Shown here: piece by piece, positions 10,206 through 19,051 of the stretch
How positions within the stretch are numbered: position 1 is the first letter of the stretch
How the letters are laid out: each line of letters starts with the position of its first letter
Made by a program: the position numbers and the translations under genes
Assembly (NCBI RefSeq): GCF_051811025.1
Contig: NZ_JBPWQE010000001.1
Location: forward strand, 3,038,001 to 3,102,000
DNA length: 64,000 nucleotides
Direction: 5' to 3'
Source of the DNA: Tardiphaga sp051811025
Lineage (GTDB): Bacteria > Pseudomonadota > Alphaproteobacteria > Rhizobiales > Xanthobacteraceae
Notes under the pieces: model-generated
Databases searched by the model: none
Seen by the model: only the letters and a program-made list of their open reading frames with translations
What the model was told of the DNA's origin: nothing

Positions 10206-11285
10206 ATGACCACCACCCTCGCCGCCAAGATCGCCAACGACTACGGCACGCCTGCCCTCGTCATCGACATGGACCGCGTCGAGCGCAACATCGCGCGCAT
10301 CCAGAAGGTCTGCGACGATGCCGGCATTGCCAACCGGCCGCATATCAAAACGCACAAGAGCCCGGTGATCGCGAAGATGCAGATCGCAGCCGGTGCCAAG
10401 GGCATCACCTGCCAGAAGCTCGGCGAAGCCGAGATCATGGCCGATGCGGGGATCGACGACATCCTGATCAGCTACAACCTGCTCGGCGACGAGAAGATGG
10501 CCCGGCTCGGCGCGCTGCAGGCGAAAGCGAATGTCACCGTGGCTGCCGACAATTCCGTCGTCATCGGCGATCTGCCGAAGGCCGCCGCGATCTCTGGCCG
10601 CAACCTCAACGTCGTCGTCGAATGCGATACCGGCCGCAAGCGCGCCGGCGTCGAGACGCCTGCGGAGGCAATTGCGCTAGCCAAGGAGATCGCAGCCTCG
10701 ACGGGTCTGACCTTCGCGGGCTTCATGCTGTATCCGACCGAGACCGGGTGGCCCGACGCGCAGAAATTCTACGACGAAGCCCTCGCCGGCGTTCGCACGC
10801 TCGGTCTTGAGCCGACAATCGTCTCGACGGGCGGCACGCCGAACCTCAAGAATGTCGGCTCGCTCAAGGGTGCCACCGAACATCGCTTCGGCACCTATAT
10901 CTATAACGACCGCATGCAGGTCGCCGCCGGCTCCGCCACCTGGGATGACTGCGCGCTCAATGTCTACTCGACCGTGGTGAGCCGCGCCGGCCCGGAACGC
11001 GGCATCCTTGATGCCGGCTCGAAGACGCTGACGCCGGACACCGGCGGTCTCGACGGCTATGGGCTCATCCTCGAACATCCCGAAGCGAAGATCGCGCGCT
11101 TCGCCGAAGAGCATGGCTTCCTCGATCTCGGGCGCAGCAATACGCGTCCCAATGTCGGCGACGTCGTCCGCATCGTGCCGAACCACGTCTGCGTTGTCGT
11201 CAACATGTTCGATGAAGTGGTAATGGTACGCGGTGACGAGATCATCGGCACGCTGCCGGTGGCCGCGCGTGGTAAGCTGCGCTAG
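10206..11285 (+). CDS. D-threonine aldolase-like / DSD1 family PLP enzyme
   Basis: A 359-residue fold-type III PLP enzyme resembling D-threonine aldolase or D-3-hydroxyaspartate aldolase. These cleave D-beta-hydroxy amino acids to glycine and an aldehyde using PLP and a divalent metal. TPALVIDMDRVERNIARIQ begins the alanine-racemase-like barrel, and RPHIKTHKSP carries the PLP lysine. The C-terminal beta domain contains the probable metal ligands His and Cys in VPNHVCVVVNMFDEV. It is coupled to uup by one-base spacing. The exact substrate is uncertain. Confidence 0.87.
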   Translation: MTTTLAAKIANDYGTPALVIDMDRVERNIARIQKVCDDAGIANRPHIKTHKSPVIAKMQIAAGAKGITCQKLGEAEIMADAGIDDILISYNLLGDEKMARLGALQAKANVTVAADNSVVIGDLPKAAAISGRNLNVVVECDTGRKRAGVETPAEAIALAKEIAASTGLTFAGFMLYPTETGWPDAQKFYDEALAGVRTLGLEPTIVSTGGTPNLKNVGSLKGATEHRFGTYIYNDRMQVAAGSATWDDCALNVYSTVVSRAGPERGILDAGSKTLTPDTGGLDGYGLILEHPEAKIARFAEEHGFLDLGRSNTRPNVGDVVRIVPNHVCVVVNMFDEVVMVRGDEIIGTLPVAARGKLR

Positions 11286-12514
11286 CGCGAGAGAAAACGC
11301 AGCGCGCCCTCACCGGCCGCTGCGCCCGTCGCGAACGACGCCTGCAGCAGATAGCCGCCGGTCGGTGCTTCCCAGTCGAGCATCTCGCCGGCCACGAAAG
11401 TGCCGGGCATGCGCTTCAACATGAAGGCATCGTCGATCTCGTCGAACGAGATGCCGCCCGCCGTCGAGATCGCGCGTGCGATGGGCGCGACGCCGCTGAG
11501 CGTGACCGGCACGGTGTTGATCAAAGAGGCCAGCTTCTCCGGCGTCAACGACGCCAGTTGAATGCCCTCTGCGATAGCGACTTCCTGCAGCAGCCCGATA
11601 GCCACCGGCGACAGATGGATCGCCTTGCGCAGGAAATTGGAGAACGACTGCTTGCCACGCGATGCTGCAAGCTTCGTCGTTAGTTCACCTGCGTCGAGAT
11701 CAGGTCGCAGAGCAATCTTCAATGTCGCGTTGCCATCCGCAATGACAGCCTCGCGCAGCACCGACGACAGCGCGTAGATGCCGCCGCCCTCAATGCCTGA
11801 CCGCGTCACCATTGCTTCACCGCGCACGCTATGTGCCCCGAACGACAGTGCAACACCCTTCAGCGGCTGTCCTTCGAAGCGATCCTTGAATATCTCTGAC
11901 CACGCAACCGTAAAGCCCGAATTCGCCGGACGCAGCGGCGCGATGCTCACGTCCTTCGCCGCCAGCACATCCACCCATGCGCCGTCAGAGCCGAGTCGCG
12001 GCCAGCTCGCACCGCCGAGCGCGAGAACCGCGCTCTTGCAGGCGATCACCCGCGAACCCTCCGGCGCTTGGAATGTCAAACGCCCCTCGCCGTCCCATCC
12101 GATCCAGCGATGCCGAAACGCGAAGCGAACGCCACTTTCGTCCAGCCGCCGCAACCACGCGCGCAGCAATGGCGATGCCTTGAAGGCCAGCGGAAACACC
12201 CGGCCGCTTGAACCGACAAAGGTCGGCTGCCCGAGCGCCTCGCTCCAGTCGCGTAAAGCGGTCGGCGTGAAAGCCGAGACGGACGGAGCAAGCCGCGCCT
12301 CCGCCGCGCCATAGCGCTTGAGGAATTCCGGCAGCGGCTCGCTATGGGTAAGATTGAGCCCGCCGCGTCCGGCCATCAGGAACTTGCGGCCAGCCGACGG
12401 CATCGCGTCATAGACCGTGACGGCAGCGCCGCCACGGCTCAGCGTTTCGGCCGCCATCAGCCCCGCAGGACCCGCGCCAATGACCGCAACTTGGTTCTTC
12501 ACAGGCTCGGTCAC
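11282..12514 (-). CDS. HI0933/YhiN-like flavoprotein (TIGR03862-type)
   Basis: A 410-residue NAD(P)/FAD-dependent oxidoreductase-like protein. The N-terminal dinucleotide motif is VAVIGAGPAGLMAAETLSRGG, followed by AGRKFLMAGRGGLNLTHSE, the HI0933 family signature. The C-terminus contains GTFVAGEMLDWEAPTGGYLLQ, the FAD-closing motif. Physiological substrate unknown. Its end overlaps that of the convergent PLP-enzyme gene by four bases. It lies 27 bases downstream of the SDR gene and may be the last gene of that operon. Confidence 0.88.
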   Translation of the reverse strand: MTEPVKNQVAVIGAGPAGLMAAETLSRGGAAVTVYDAMPSAGRKFLMAGRGGLNLTHSEPLPEFLKRYGAAEARLAPSVSAFTPTALRDWSEALGQPTFVGSSGRVFPLAFKASPLLRAWLRRLDESGVRFAFRHRWIGWDGEGRLTFQAPEGSRVIACKSAVLALGGASWPRLGSDGAWVDVLAAKDVSIAPLRPANSGFTVAWSEIFKDRFEGQPLKGVALSFGAHSVRGEAMVTRSGIEGGGIYALSSVLREAVIADGNATLKIALRPDLDAGELTTKLAASRGKQSFSNFLRKAIHLSPVAIGLLQEVAIAEGIQLASLTPEKLASLINTVPVTLSGVAPIARAISTAGGISFDEIDDAFMLKRMPGTFVAGEMLDWEAPTGGYLLQASFATGAAAGEGALRFLSR

Positions 12515-12541
12515 GGTCTCACGCAGTGGCGAAGCTGTCGG

Positions 12542-13459
12542 TCAGGCCTTCACGCCCAAGCGAGTGGCGGCCTGCTCGACATACTTCTGGGTCTGATGGA
12601 AAGCGCCTTCCAGCGCCCTAGCCTTCGACATATCACTAATGTCCGCGAAATGCGCGGCAATCGTGTCCGGGCTCCAGTCAGCTTCGGCGAAATTGACACC
12701 TTCGCTTTCCAGAATCTTGATGACCGCAAACGAGCCCGCGCCGGCGCCCATGATGGTCTTGGTCGGCGCATTCTCGCTCAGCAGATATTCGACTGCCGGC
12801 GTGATCGCTTCGGGCTTCATCAGTTGCAACGCCTGCGCCGGCAGAAGCTCCTCGGTCATCCGCGTCGCTGCGGTCGGCGACACGATGTTGACGCGGATGT
12901 CGGTCTTGCGACCTTCCTCGGCCAGTACGTTCATCAATCCGACCATGCCTGTTTTGGCCGCGCCGTAATTGGCCTGACCGAAATTGCCATACAGACCAGA
13001 CGACGAGGTGGTGAGCACGATGCGCCCGTAGTTGCGGGCGCGCATACCTTCCCACACGGCCTTGCAGCAATAGAAAGTGCCGGTGAGATGCACGTCCAGC
13101 ACCTTGGCAAAATCGGCGAGCTCCATCTTGGCAAAGGACTTGTCGCGGAGGATGCCGGCATTGGCACACATCAGGTCAACGCTGCCCCACTCCCTGGTGG
13201 CCTTGTCCACCATCGCACTGACCTGCTCGAAGTTGGAGACATCAGCGCCATCGGCCATCGCGGTACCGCCGGCCGCGCGGATTTCCTCGACGACGGATTC
13301 AGCCGCCGTCATCGATCCGCCAGTGCCGTCGCGCGCGCCGCCGAAATCATTGACCACGACCTTGGCGCCGAGTTTCGCAAGGCCCAGCGCATGGGCGCGG
13401 CCCAGTCCATTGCCGGCGCCGGTGACGATAGCGACGCGGCCGTCAAATCGAATGGTCAT
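12542..13459 (-). CDS. short-chain dehydrogenase, MFE-2-like 3-hydroxyacyl-CoA dehydrogenase
   Basis: This 305-residue SDR resembles the dehydrogenase part of peroxisomal multifunctional enzyme 2, which oxidises (3R)-hydroxyacyl-CoA with NAD. Visible features are the TGAGNGLG cofactor motif, NDFGGARDGTG typical of the MFE-2 group, NAG, the catalytic Ser in TTSSSGLYG, and YGAAKTG with catalytic Tyr and Lys. The ATG at 13459 follows GAGGAG. The gene is 11 bases downstream of a MaoC hydratase, so the pair could perform hydration and oxidation of enoyl-CoA. A similar SDR lies at 56370-57248. Confidence 0.9.
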   Translation of the reverse strand: MTIRFDGRVAIVTGAGNGLGRAHALGLAKLGAKVVVNDFGGARDGTGGSMTAAESVVEEIRAAGGTAMADGADVSNFEQVSAMVDKATREWGSVDLMCANAGILRDKSFAKMELADFAKVLDVHLTGTFYCCKAVWEGMRARNYGRIVLTTSSSGLYGNFGQANYGAAKTGMVGLMNVLAEEGRKTDIRVNIVSPTAATRMTEELLPAQALQLMKPEAITPAVEYLLSENAPTKTIMGAGAGSFAVIKILESEGVNFAEADWSPDTIAAHFADISDMSKARALEGAFHQTQKYVEQAATRLGVKA

Positions 13460-13470
13460 TGGAACTCTCC

Positions 13471-13932
13471 TCAATTGAAATAGACAAGGCCGAGCCAGTC
13501 GGCGACCAGCGCCGGCTTGCTCTCGCCTTCGATCTCGACGGTCACGGCGGTGCGTGTGAACAATTCCTTCGGCTTGCGCAACGTCGCCTCGGTGAGCGTG
13601 AAGCGGCCGCGCACGCGAACGCCCGCTTTCACTGGCGACACGAACCGCATCTTGTCGGTGCCGTAGTTCACGCCCATGGCGACATCGGCCAGCTTGGGCA
13701 GCGCCTCATAGGAGAAGACCGACAACAGCGACATGGTCAGAAAGCCATGAGCGATCGTCGTGCCGAACGGCGTTTCGCGCGCACGCGCGGGATCAACATG
13801 GATGAACTGGTGATCTTCGGTGGCAGTCGCGAAGGCATCGATGCGCGCCTGATCCACAAGGTGCCATTCGGACACGCCGACTTCCTTGCCCACCATGGCG
13901 ATATAGGCATCACGTTCAATCATCGCGCTCAT
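13471..13932 (-). CDS. MaoC family (R)-specific enoyl-CoA hydratase
   Basis: A 153-residue single hot-dog protein that hydrates trans-2-enoyl-CoA to (3R)-hydroxyacyl-CoA. The catalytic loop is ATATEDHQFIHVD, with Asp and His at the usual hydratase positions, and GTTIAHGFLTMSLLS follows. The ATG at 13932 has a GAGGATTG ribosome site. It precedes the SDR gene by 11 bases, and that SDR matches its product stereochemistry (inference). An acyl-CoA ligase lies upstream on the same strand. Confidence 0.93.
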   Translation of the reverse strand: MSAMIERDAYIAMVGKEVGVSEWHLVDQARIDAFATATEDHQFIHVDPARARETPFGTTIAHGFLTMSLLSVFSYEALPKLADVAMGVNYGTDKMRFVSPVKAGVRVRGRFTLTEATLRKPKELFTRTAVTVEIEGESKPALVADWLGLVYFN

Positions 13933-14023
13933 TCAATCCTCATTGTTTGCGCGCGCACATTCCACAACAGGCCTGCGAGAGCCAAGCGAAATTGTGCGTT
14001 GCAGCCATGCAAAGCGCGATAAA

Positions 14024-15766
14024 TTACCGCTCCCCCTCTTGCGATCCTGCGGCGCGGAGTGCCTGCAATTCGGGGAAATCCTCTTCACGAAACTCGACGC
14101 CGCGAAGCGGATCGCTGCGATCGTCGGCGTGTTCGAGCCGACGCAGGTGGACCCTGCGAATCTTGCCCGAAATTGTCTTCGGCAGCTCAGTCACGAACTC
14201 GATCCGACGTATACGTTTGAACGGCGCCAGACGCACATGCAGATGCTGATAGATCGACAGCGCCGTTGCCTTGGACGGCGCGGCATCGCCAATCAGCAAC
14301 ACATAGGCCTTGGGGATGGCGAGCCGGATCGGATCGGGGCTCGGCACGATGGCGGCCTCAGCCACAGCATCGTGTTCGAGCAGGATACTCTCCAGCTCGA
14401 ACGGGCTGATGCGATAGTCCGAGGATTTGAACACGTCGTCGGAGCGACCGACGAAAGTGAGATAACCATCGTCATCGACGAACACCACATCGCCGCTGCG
14501 ATAGATCTCACCGTTTGCACCGCTGACGCTACCGTCTTCGGCCTGATAGCCCTGCATCAATCCTGCCGGGCGATCGACGCCAAGCACGAGACTGACCTCG
14601 CCCTCCTTCGCCGGATTGCCATCGGCATCGACAACGCGAACCTTCCAGCCCGGCAGCGGACGGCCCATCGAGCCGACCTTGACGATCTGGCCCGGCGAAT
14701 TGCCGGCCAGCGCTGTTGTCTCGGTCTGGCCATAACCATCACGAATGGTGAGACCCCAGGCCGCCTTGACCTGATCGATCACTTCCGGATTGAGCGGTTC
14801 GCCGGCGCCGCACACTTCGCGCAGCGCGACGTTGAAGGTCGCCAGCTTCTCCTGAATGAACAGCCGCCACACCGTCGGCGGCGCGCACAGCGTTGTCACA
14901 CCACAGCGACCGATGGTGGCGAGCAGGCCCTTGGCATCGAAGCGCGGCTGGTTGACCACGAACACGGTCGCGCCGGCATTCCATGGCGCGAAGAAGCAGC
15001 TCCAGGCATGCTTGGCCCAGCCCGGCGAGGAAATGTTCAAATGCACATCGCCGGGCTGTAGCCCGATCCAGAACATGGTGGACAGCCCACCGACCGGATA
15101 GCTGCGCTGGCTGTGCCGCACGAGCTTCGGCTTCGCCGTAGTGCCCGAGGTGAAATAGAGCAGCATCGGATCGTCAGCCCTGGTCGGCCCATCCGGCGCA
15201 AATGTGTCGGGAAATTCGGCAGAGGTCTCGAAAGCCAGCCAGCCATCGTGAGACGATCCAGCGTTGACCACGATCTGCCCGATGCCTTCGGTCTTCAGGC
15301 TGCCGAACTTGGCGACCTGATCCTCGGCGGCCACGACGAGCTTGGCGCGACCGCGATCGAGCCGGTCCTGCAATTCATCCGAGGTCAGCAACGTAGTGGC
15401 AGGAATGATAACCACACCCAGCTTGATCGCGGCCAGCATGGTCTCCCACAGCGGCACGACATTGCCGAGCAGCAGCAACAGATGATCGCCGCGGCGAAGC
15501 CCTTGGGCACGCAGGAAATTGGCGACCTGATTGGAGCGGCGTGACAGCACCTCGAACGACAGCTTGGTCTCACGACTGGCAGCCGCATCCACGATCCACA
15601 GCGCCGTGCGTGACTTGCTGGCGGGGTCGCTGGCCAGTTCGGCATCGAACCAGTCAAGCGCCCAGTTGAAGTCGACCGGATCGGGCCAGTGAAAGCCGGC
15701 AACGGCGCTATCGTAGTCGGTGCGGTGTTCGAGGAGGAAGGCTCGGGCTTGCTTGAACGTCGTCAT
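14024..15766 (-). CDS. AMP-dependent acyl-CoA synthetase (acetyl/medium-chain type)
   Basis: A 580-residue adenylate-forming ligase that activates a carboxylic acid to its CoA ester through an acyl-AMP. The phosphate loop YFTSGTTAKPKLVRHS lies near residue 205, with GYGQTE, YRSGDVVFVDDDGYLTFVGR and the C-terminal catalytic Lys in PKTISGKIRR. The N-terminus (FNWALDWFD) resembles the acetyl-CoA synthetase and benzoate-CoA ligase-like group. It starts 14 bases after mmsB and so lies inside the valine-type operon. The substrate is not known; a branched or short-chain acid is a reasonable guess. Confidence 0.9.
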   Translation of the reverse strand: MTTFKQARAFLLEHRTDYDSAVAGFHWPDPVDFNWALDWFDAELASDPASKSRTALWIVDAAASRETKLSFEVLSRRSNQVANFLRAQGLRRGDHLLLLLGNVVPLWETMLAAIKLGVVIIPATTLLTSDELQDRLDRGRAKLVVAAEDQVAKFGSLKTEGIGQIVVNAGSSHDGWLAFETSAEFPDTFAPDGPTRADDPMLLYFTSGTTAKPKLVRHSQRSYPVGGLSTMFWIGLQPGDVHLNISSPGWAKHAWSCFFAPWNAGATVFVVNQPRFDAKGLLATIGRCGVTTLCAPPTVWRLFIQEKLATFNVALREVCGAGEPLNPEVIDQVKAAWGLTIRDGYGQTETTALAGNSPGQIVKVGSMGRPLPGWKVRVVDADGNPAKEGEVSLVLGVDRPAGLMQGYQAEDGSVSGANGEIYRSGDVVFVDDDGYLTFVGRSDDVFKSSDYRISPFELESILLEHDAVAEAAIVPSPDPIRLAIPKAYVLLIGDAAPSKATALSIYQHLHVRLAPFKRIRRIEFVTELPKTISGKIRRVHLRRLEHADDRSDPLRGVEFREEDFPELQALRAAGSQEGER

Positions 15767-15780
15767 GCCGACGCGCTCCG

Positions 15781-16668
15781 CTATTTCGGCATCAAATGCC
15801 TAAGGTGATGAATGATCCCGGAAAAGTCATCACCGCCGTGACCTTCCTTCTCATAGGTCTCATAGATGCTCTCGGCATGGGCGCCGAGCGGCGTCCTGGC
15901 GCCAGCGGCTTTCGCCGCCTCCTGCGACAACCTGAGATCCTTGAGCATCAACGCCGCGGCGAAGCCGGGCTTGTATTCGTTATTGGCTGGTGATGTCGGC
16001 ACAGGTCCGGGCACCGGGCAATAGGTCGTCAGCGACCAGCACTGGCCCGACGAGGTCGACGCCACATCGAACAGTGCCTGATGCGACAGCCCCAGCTTCT
16101 CGGCGAGCACGAAAGCTTCGCTGACGCCGATCATCGAAATGCCGAGGATCATGTTGTTGCAGATCTTCGCCGCCTGCCCCGCGCCGGCATCGCCGCAATG
16201 GACGATCTTCTTGCCCATGGCTTCGAGGACCGGCTTGGCTGACGCGAACGCCTTGGCATCGCCGCCAGCCATGAAGGTCAGCGTCGCGCCCTTGGCGCCG
16301 CCGGTGCCACCCGAGACCGGTGCATCGACCGACGGCAGCTTCTGCGCAGCCGCCAGTTCATGCGCCTTGCGTGCATTTTCCACGTCGATGGTCGAGCAAT
16401 CGATCATCAGCGCGCCCTTGGCGGCAACCGGAATGACCTCGCTCCAGACCGACACCACGTGCTTGCCGGCCGGCAGCATGGTGATGATGACTTCGGCCCC
16501 CTTGACTGCATCGACTGCCTTGTCAGCGATGGTCACACCATCCGCCCTCGCCTGCGCACGGGAAGCCTCGACGAGGTCAAAGCCCGTGACCTTGTGGCCC
16601 GCCTTGACCAGGTTGGCGGCCATCGGGCCACCCATATTGCCGAGACCGATGAATGCAATGCTGGTCAT
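15781..16668 (-). CDS. mmsB: 3-hydroxyisobutyrate dehydrogenase
   Basis: MmsB oxidises 3-hydroxyisobutyrate to methylmalonate semialdehyde with NAD in valine breakdown. The 295-residue protein begins with the FIGLGNMGGPMAANLVKAGH dinucleotide motif. It carries DAPVSGGTGGAKGATLTFMAGG (substrate loop), GQAAKICNNMILG with the catalytic Lys, and YKPGFAAALMLKDL. It is preceded on the same strand by the hydrolase that makes its substrate, and mmsA lies further upstream. The setting makes the substrate assignment firm relative to other beta-hydroxyacid dehydrogenases. Confidence 0.94.
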   Translation of the reverse strand: MTSIAFIGLGNMGGPMAANLVKAGHKVTGFDLVEASRAQARADGVTIADKAVDAVKGAEVIITMLPAGKHVVSVWSEVIPVAAKGALMIDCSTIDVENARKAHELAAAQKLPSVDAPVSGGTGGAKGATLTFMAGGDAKAFASAKPVLEAMGKKIVHCGDAGAGQAAKICNNMILGISMIGVSEAFVLAEKLGLSHQALFDVASTSSGQCWSLTTYCPVPGPVPTSPANNEYKPGFAAALMLKDLRLSQEAAKAAGARTPLGAHAESIYETYEKEGHGGDDFSGIIHHLRHLMPK

Positions 16669-16750
16669 GTCCTGCCCTCGTGATCGTTTGTTTGTTTTTA
16701 AAGCCTGATGAAAACGGCGAAATCCAACTTTCGTTCAGAACGCTCGACCT

Positions 16751-17821
16751 TCAGAAGGTCAGCTCTACATCCCGTTTGGCCAGATAGCGCGCGACAATTT
16801 CCGGCGTCACGCCCTTGAGATCCGGTGGCTGCCATTTCGGATTACGATCCTTGTCGATGATGGCAGCACGCACACCCTCGACGAAGTCGTGGCTGTCGAA
16901 TACTTCGAGCGCCGCGAGATATTCACGCGACAGACATTCCTCGAGTGACTTCGACGCGCGCGCGAGCCGCAGCAGCTTCAGGGTAACCTTGAGCCCCCGC
17001 GGTGATTTGTCGGACATGGCCTTGAACGTCGCCAGCGCAAACTCCGAGCCGTCCTGTTCCAGCGCAGCCACGATCTCCTCGACGCTGTCATGAGCGAAAG
17101 CGCGATCGATCAGCGCACGCTGCGCCGTGACTGGACCGGTGTGTTCCGGAGCTGCAAACTTCTTGAGTGTCGTCATCACCGACGCTGCATCGGCGCCTGC
17201 CGGCAGCTTTGTCAGCGCCTCGCGCAATGCCGACCAATTGACGGTGTCGATCAGGACGTCCGCCATATGTGCAGCAAGCGCATCGGCACCATTTGCCGTC
17301 AGTCCGGTCAGACCGAAATACGTCCCGAGTTCGCCCGGCGCGCGCGACAACAGCCATGTGCCACCGACGTCAGGAAAGAAGCCGAGGCCCACTTCCGGCA
17401 TCGCCATCCTGGTCTTCTCGGTGACGACGCGGTGGCTGGCATGGCCGGCCAGACCGACGCCGCCACCCATCACGAAGCCGTCCATATAGGCCACATAGGG
17501 CTTCGGGAATTTCGCGATCCGCGCGTTGACGATGTATTCCTCGCGCCAGAAGATCTTGCCGAGATCGCCTTTGACCTTGGCGCTCTCATAGAGACCACGG
17601 ATATCGCCGCCGGCACAAAGCCCGCGTTCGCCTGCACCTTCCAGAATGATCAGCGCGACTTTCGAATCTTTCTCGAACGCGTCGAGCGCCGTGGCAATCT
17701 CTCGGGTCATCTCCAGCGTCAGCGCATTCAACGCCTTCGGCCGGTTCAGACGGATCACACCGGCCGCGCCTTCCCGCGCGACAATCAGATCGCCGGCCTC
17801 AGTCGCTACGTCCGAACTCAT
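16751..17821 (-). CDS. 3-hydroxyisobutyryl-CoA hydrolase
   Basis: A crotonase-superfamily hydrolase that releases 3-hydroxyisobutyrate from its CoA ester in valine catabolism. The 356-residue protein has NRPKALNALTLEM, the oxyanion segments GLCAGGDIRGLYE and DGFVMGGGVGLAGHASHR, and FPDVGGTWLLSR, a HIBCH hallmark that separates it from simple enoyl-CoA hydratases. Its start overlaps the stop of the acyl-CoA dehydrogenase gene as ATGA, so the two are translationally coupled; mmsB follows after 82 bases. Confidence 0.93.
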   Translation of the reverse strand: MSSDVATEAGDLIVAREGAAGVIRLNRPKALNALTLEMTREIATALDAFEKDSKVALIILEGAGERGLCAGGDIRGLYESAKVKGDLGKIFWREEYIVNARIAKFPKPYVAYMDGFVMGGGVGLAGHASHRVVTEKTRMAMPEVGLGFFPDVGGTWLLSRAPGELGTYFGLTGLTANGADALAAHMADVLIDTVNWSALREALTKLPAGADAASVMTTLKKFAAPEHTGPVTAQRALIDRAFAHDSVEEIVAALEQDGSEFALATFKAMSDKSPRGLKVTLKLLRLARASKSLEECLSREYLAALEVFDSHDFVEGVRAAIIDKDRNPKWQPPDLKGVTPEIVARYLAKRDVELTF

Positions 17822-18963
17822 CGCGCGCCCTCGATCAACTTGCGCGACACGATCAGCCGCATGATTTCATTGGTACCTTCTAAGATCTGATGCACACGCA
17901 AATCTCTAACGATCTTCTCGACGCCGCATTCAGCGAGATAGCCATAGCCGCCATGCAGCTGCAGCGCCTCGTTGGCGACTTCGAAACCGATATCGGTGCC
18001 GAACCGCTTGGCCATCGCGCAGAGCATGCTGGCATCCGCATCCTTGCGATCCAGCGCCGCGGCCGCCCGCCACAGGAAGGTGCGTGCGGCTTCCAGTTCG
18101 GTCGCCATGTCGGCAACGCGGAACTGCAGCGCCTGGAATTCATCGAGCCGTTTGCCGAACGCCTTGCGCTCCTTCATGTAGCTCAGCGACTTGTCGAGCG
18201 CAGACTGCGCGCCACCGAGCGAACACGCCGCGATGTTGAGACGGCCCCCATCAAGACCGGACATGGCAATCTTGAAGCCAATGCCTTCGTCACCAAGCCG
18301 GTTGGCGATCGGCACGCGGCAATTCTCAAAAATCACCGCGCGTGTCGATTGCGCGTTCCAGCCCATCTTGCGTTCGTTGTTACCGAAAGAGAGACCTGGC
18401 GTGCCGGCCTCCACCACGATGGTGGAGACGCCGCCCGCTCCCTCGCCCCCGGTGCGAACCATCACGACATAGATGTCGGTATCGCCGGCCCCGGAGATGA
18501 ATTGCTTCTGACCATTGAGGACGTAGTGATCACCATCGACGACAGCGCGGGTGCGTAGTGCCGCCGCATCCGATCCCGAGCCGGGTTCAGTCAGGCAATA
18601 GCTCGCCAGCAGCTCCATGGTGCAGAGACGCGGTAGCCACTTCCGGCGCTGTGCCTCACTCCCATAGGAGTCGATCATCCACGACGCCATGTTATGGATC
18701 GAAATGAAGGCCGAGGTGGTCGGGCAACCGGTCGCGAGCGCTTCGAAGATCAGCGCGGCGTCGAAGCGCGTCAGCGCGGAGCCGCCGACATCGTCACGGA
18801 TGTAGATGCCGCCCATGCCGAGCAGCGCCGCCTCGCGCATCACCTCTTTGGGGAAATGCTTGTCCTCGTCCCATTTGAGCGCAAAGGGAGCGATCTTTTC
18901 CGCAGCAAATTCGCGCGCCATGTCGCGAACGGCGGTCTGTTCCTCATCGAGAGCGAATTGCAT
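17818..18963 (-). CDS. isobutyryl-CoA dehydrogenase (ACAD8-type acyl-CoA dehydrogenase)
   Basis: An FAD enzyme that oxidises isobutyryl-CoA to methacrylyl-CoA in the valine pathway. The 381-residue protein has the family blocks YCLTEPGSGSDAAALRT, GQKQFISGAGDTDIYVVM and the C-terminal LHGGYGYLAECGVEKIVRD. The catalytic Glu lies in HQILEGTNEIMRLI. A GTG at 18966 directly precedes the ATG at 18963; I use the ATG because it sits better behind AAGGGC. Position between mmsA and the hydrolase gene supports the branched-chain substrate. A crotonase for methacrylyl-CoA is not in this operon. Confidence 0.9.
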   Translation of the reverse strand: MQFALDEEQTAVRDMAREFAAEKIAPFALKWDEDKHFPKEVMREAALLGMGGIYIRDDVGGSALTRFDAALIFEALATGCPTTSAFISIHNMASWMIDSYGSEAQRRKWLPRLCTMELLASYCLTEPGSGSDAAALRTRAVVDGDHYVLNGQKQFISGAGDTDIYVVMVRTGGEGAGGVSTIVVEAGTPGLSFGNNERKMGWNAQSTRAVIFENCRVPIANRLGDEGIGFKIAMSGLDGGRLNIAACSLGGAQSALDKSLSYMKERKAFGKRLDEFQALQFRVADMATELEAARTFLWRAAAALDRKDADASMLCAMAKRFGTDIGFEVANEALQLHGGYGYLAECGVEKIVRDLRVHQILEGTNEIMRLIVSRKLIEGAR

Positions 18964-19005
18964 CACGCCCTTCTTGTTGATTGTTGATCAGCCGGGAAAA
19001 TGAAA

Positions 19006-19040
19006 CGGCCCGGTGCACCACCTTTGGGAGCGCCGGGCCG
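19006..19040 (-). terminator. hairpin terminator after mmsA
   Basis: The stem CGGCCCGG/CCGGGCCG with a loop of about 19 bases lies 12 bases past the mmsA stop. On the minus strand it is followed by TTTCATTTTCCC. It may only partly separate mmsA from the downstream valine genes. Confidence 0.65.
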
Positions 19041-19051
19041 CTTGTGTGTTC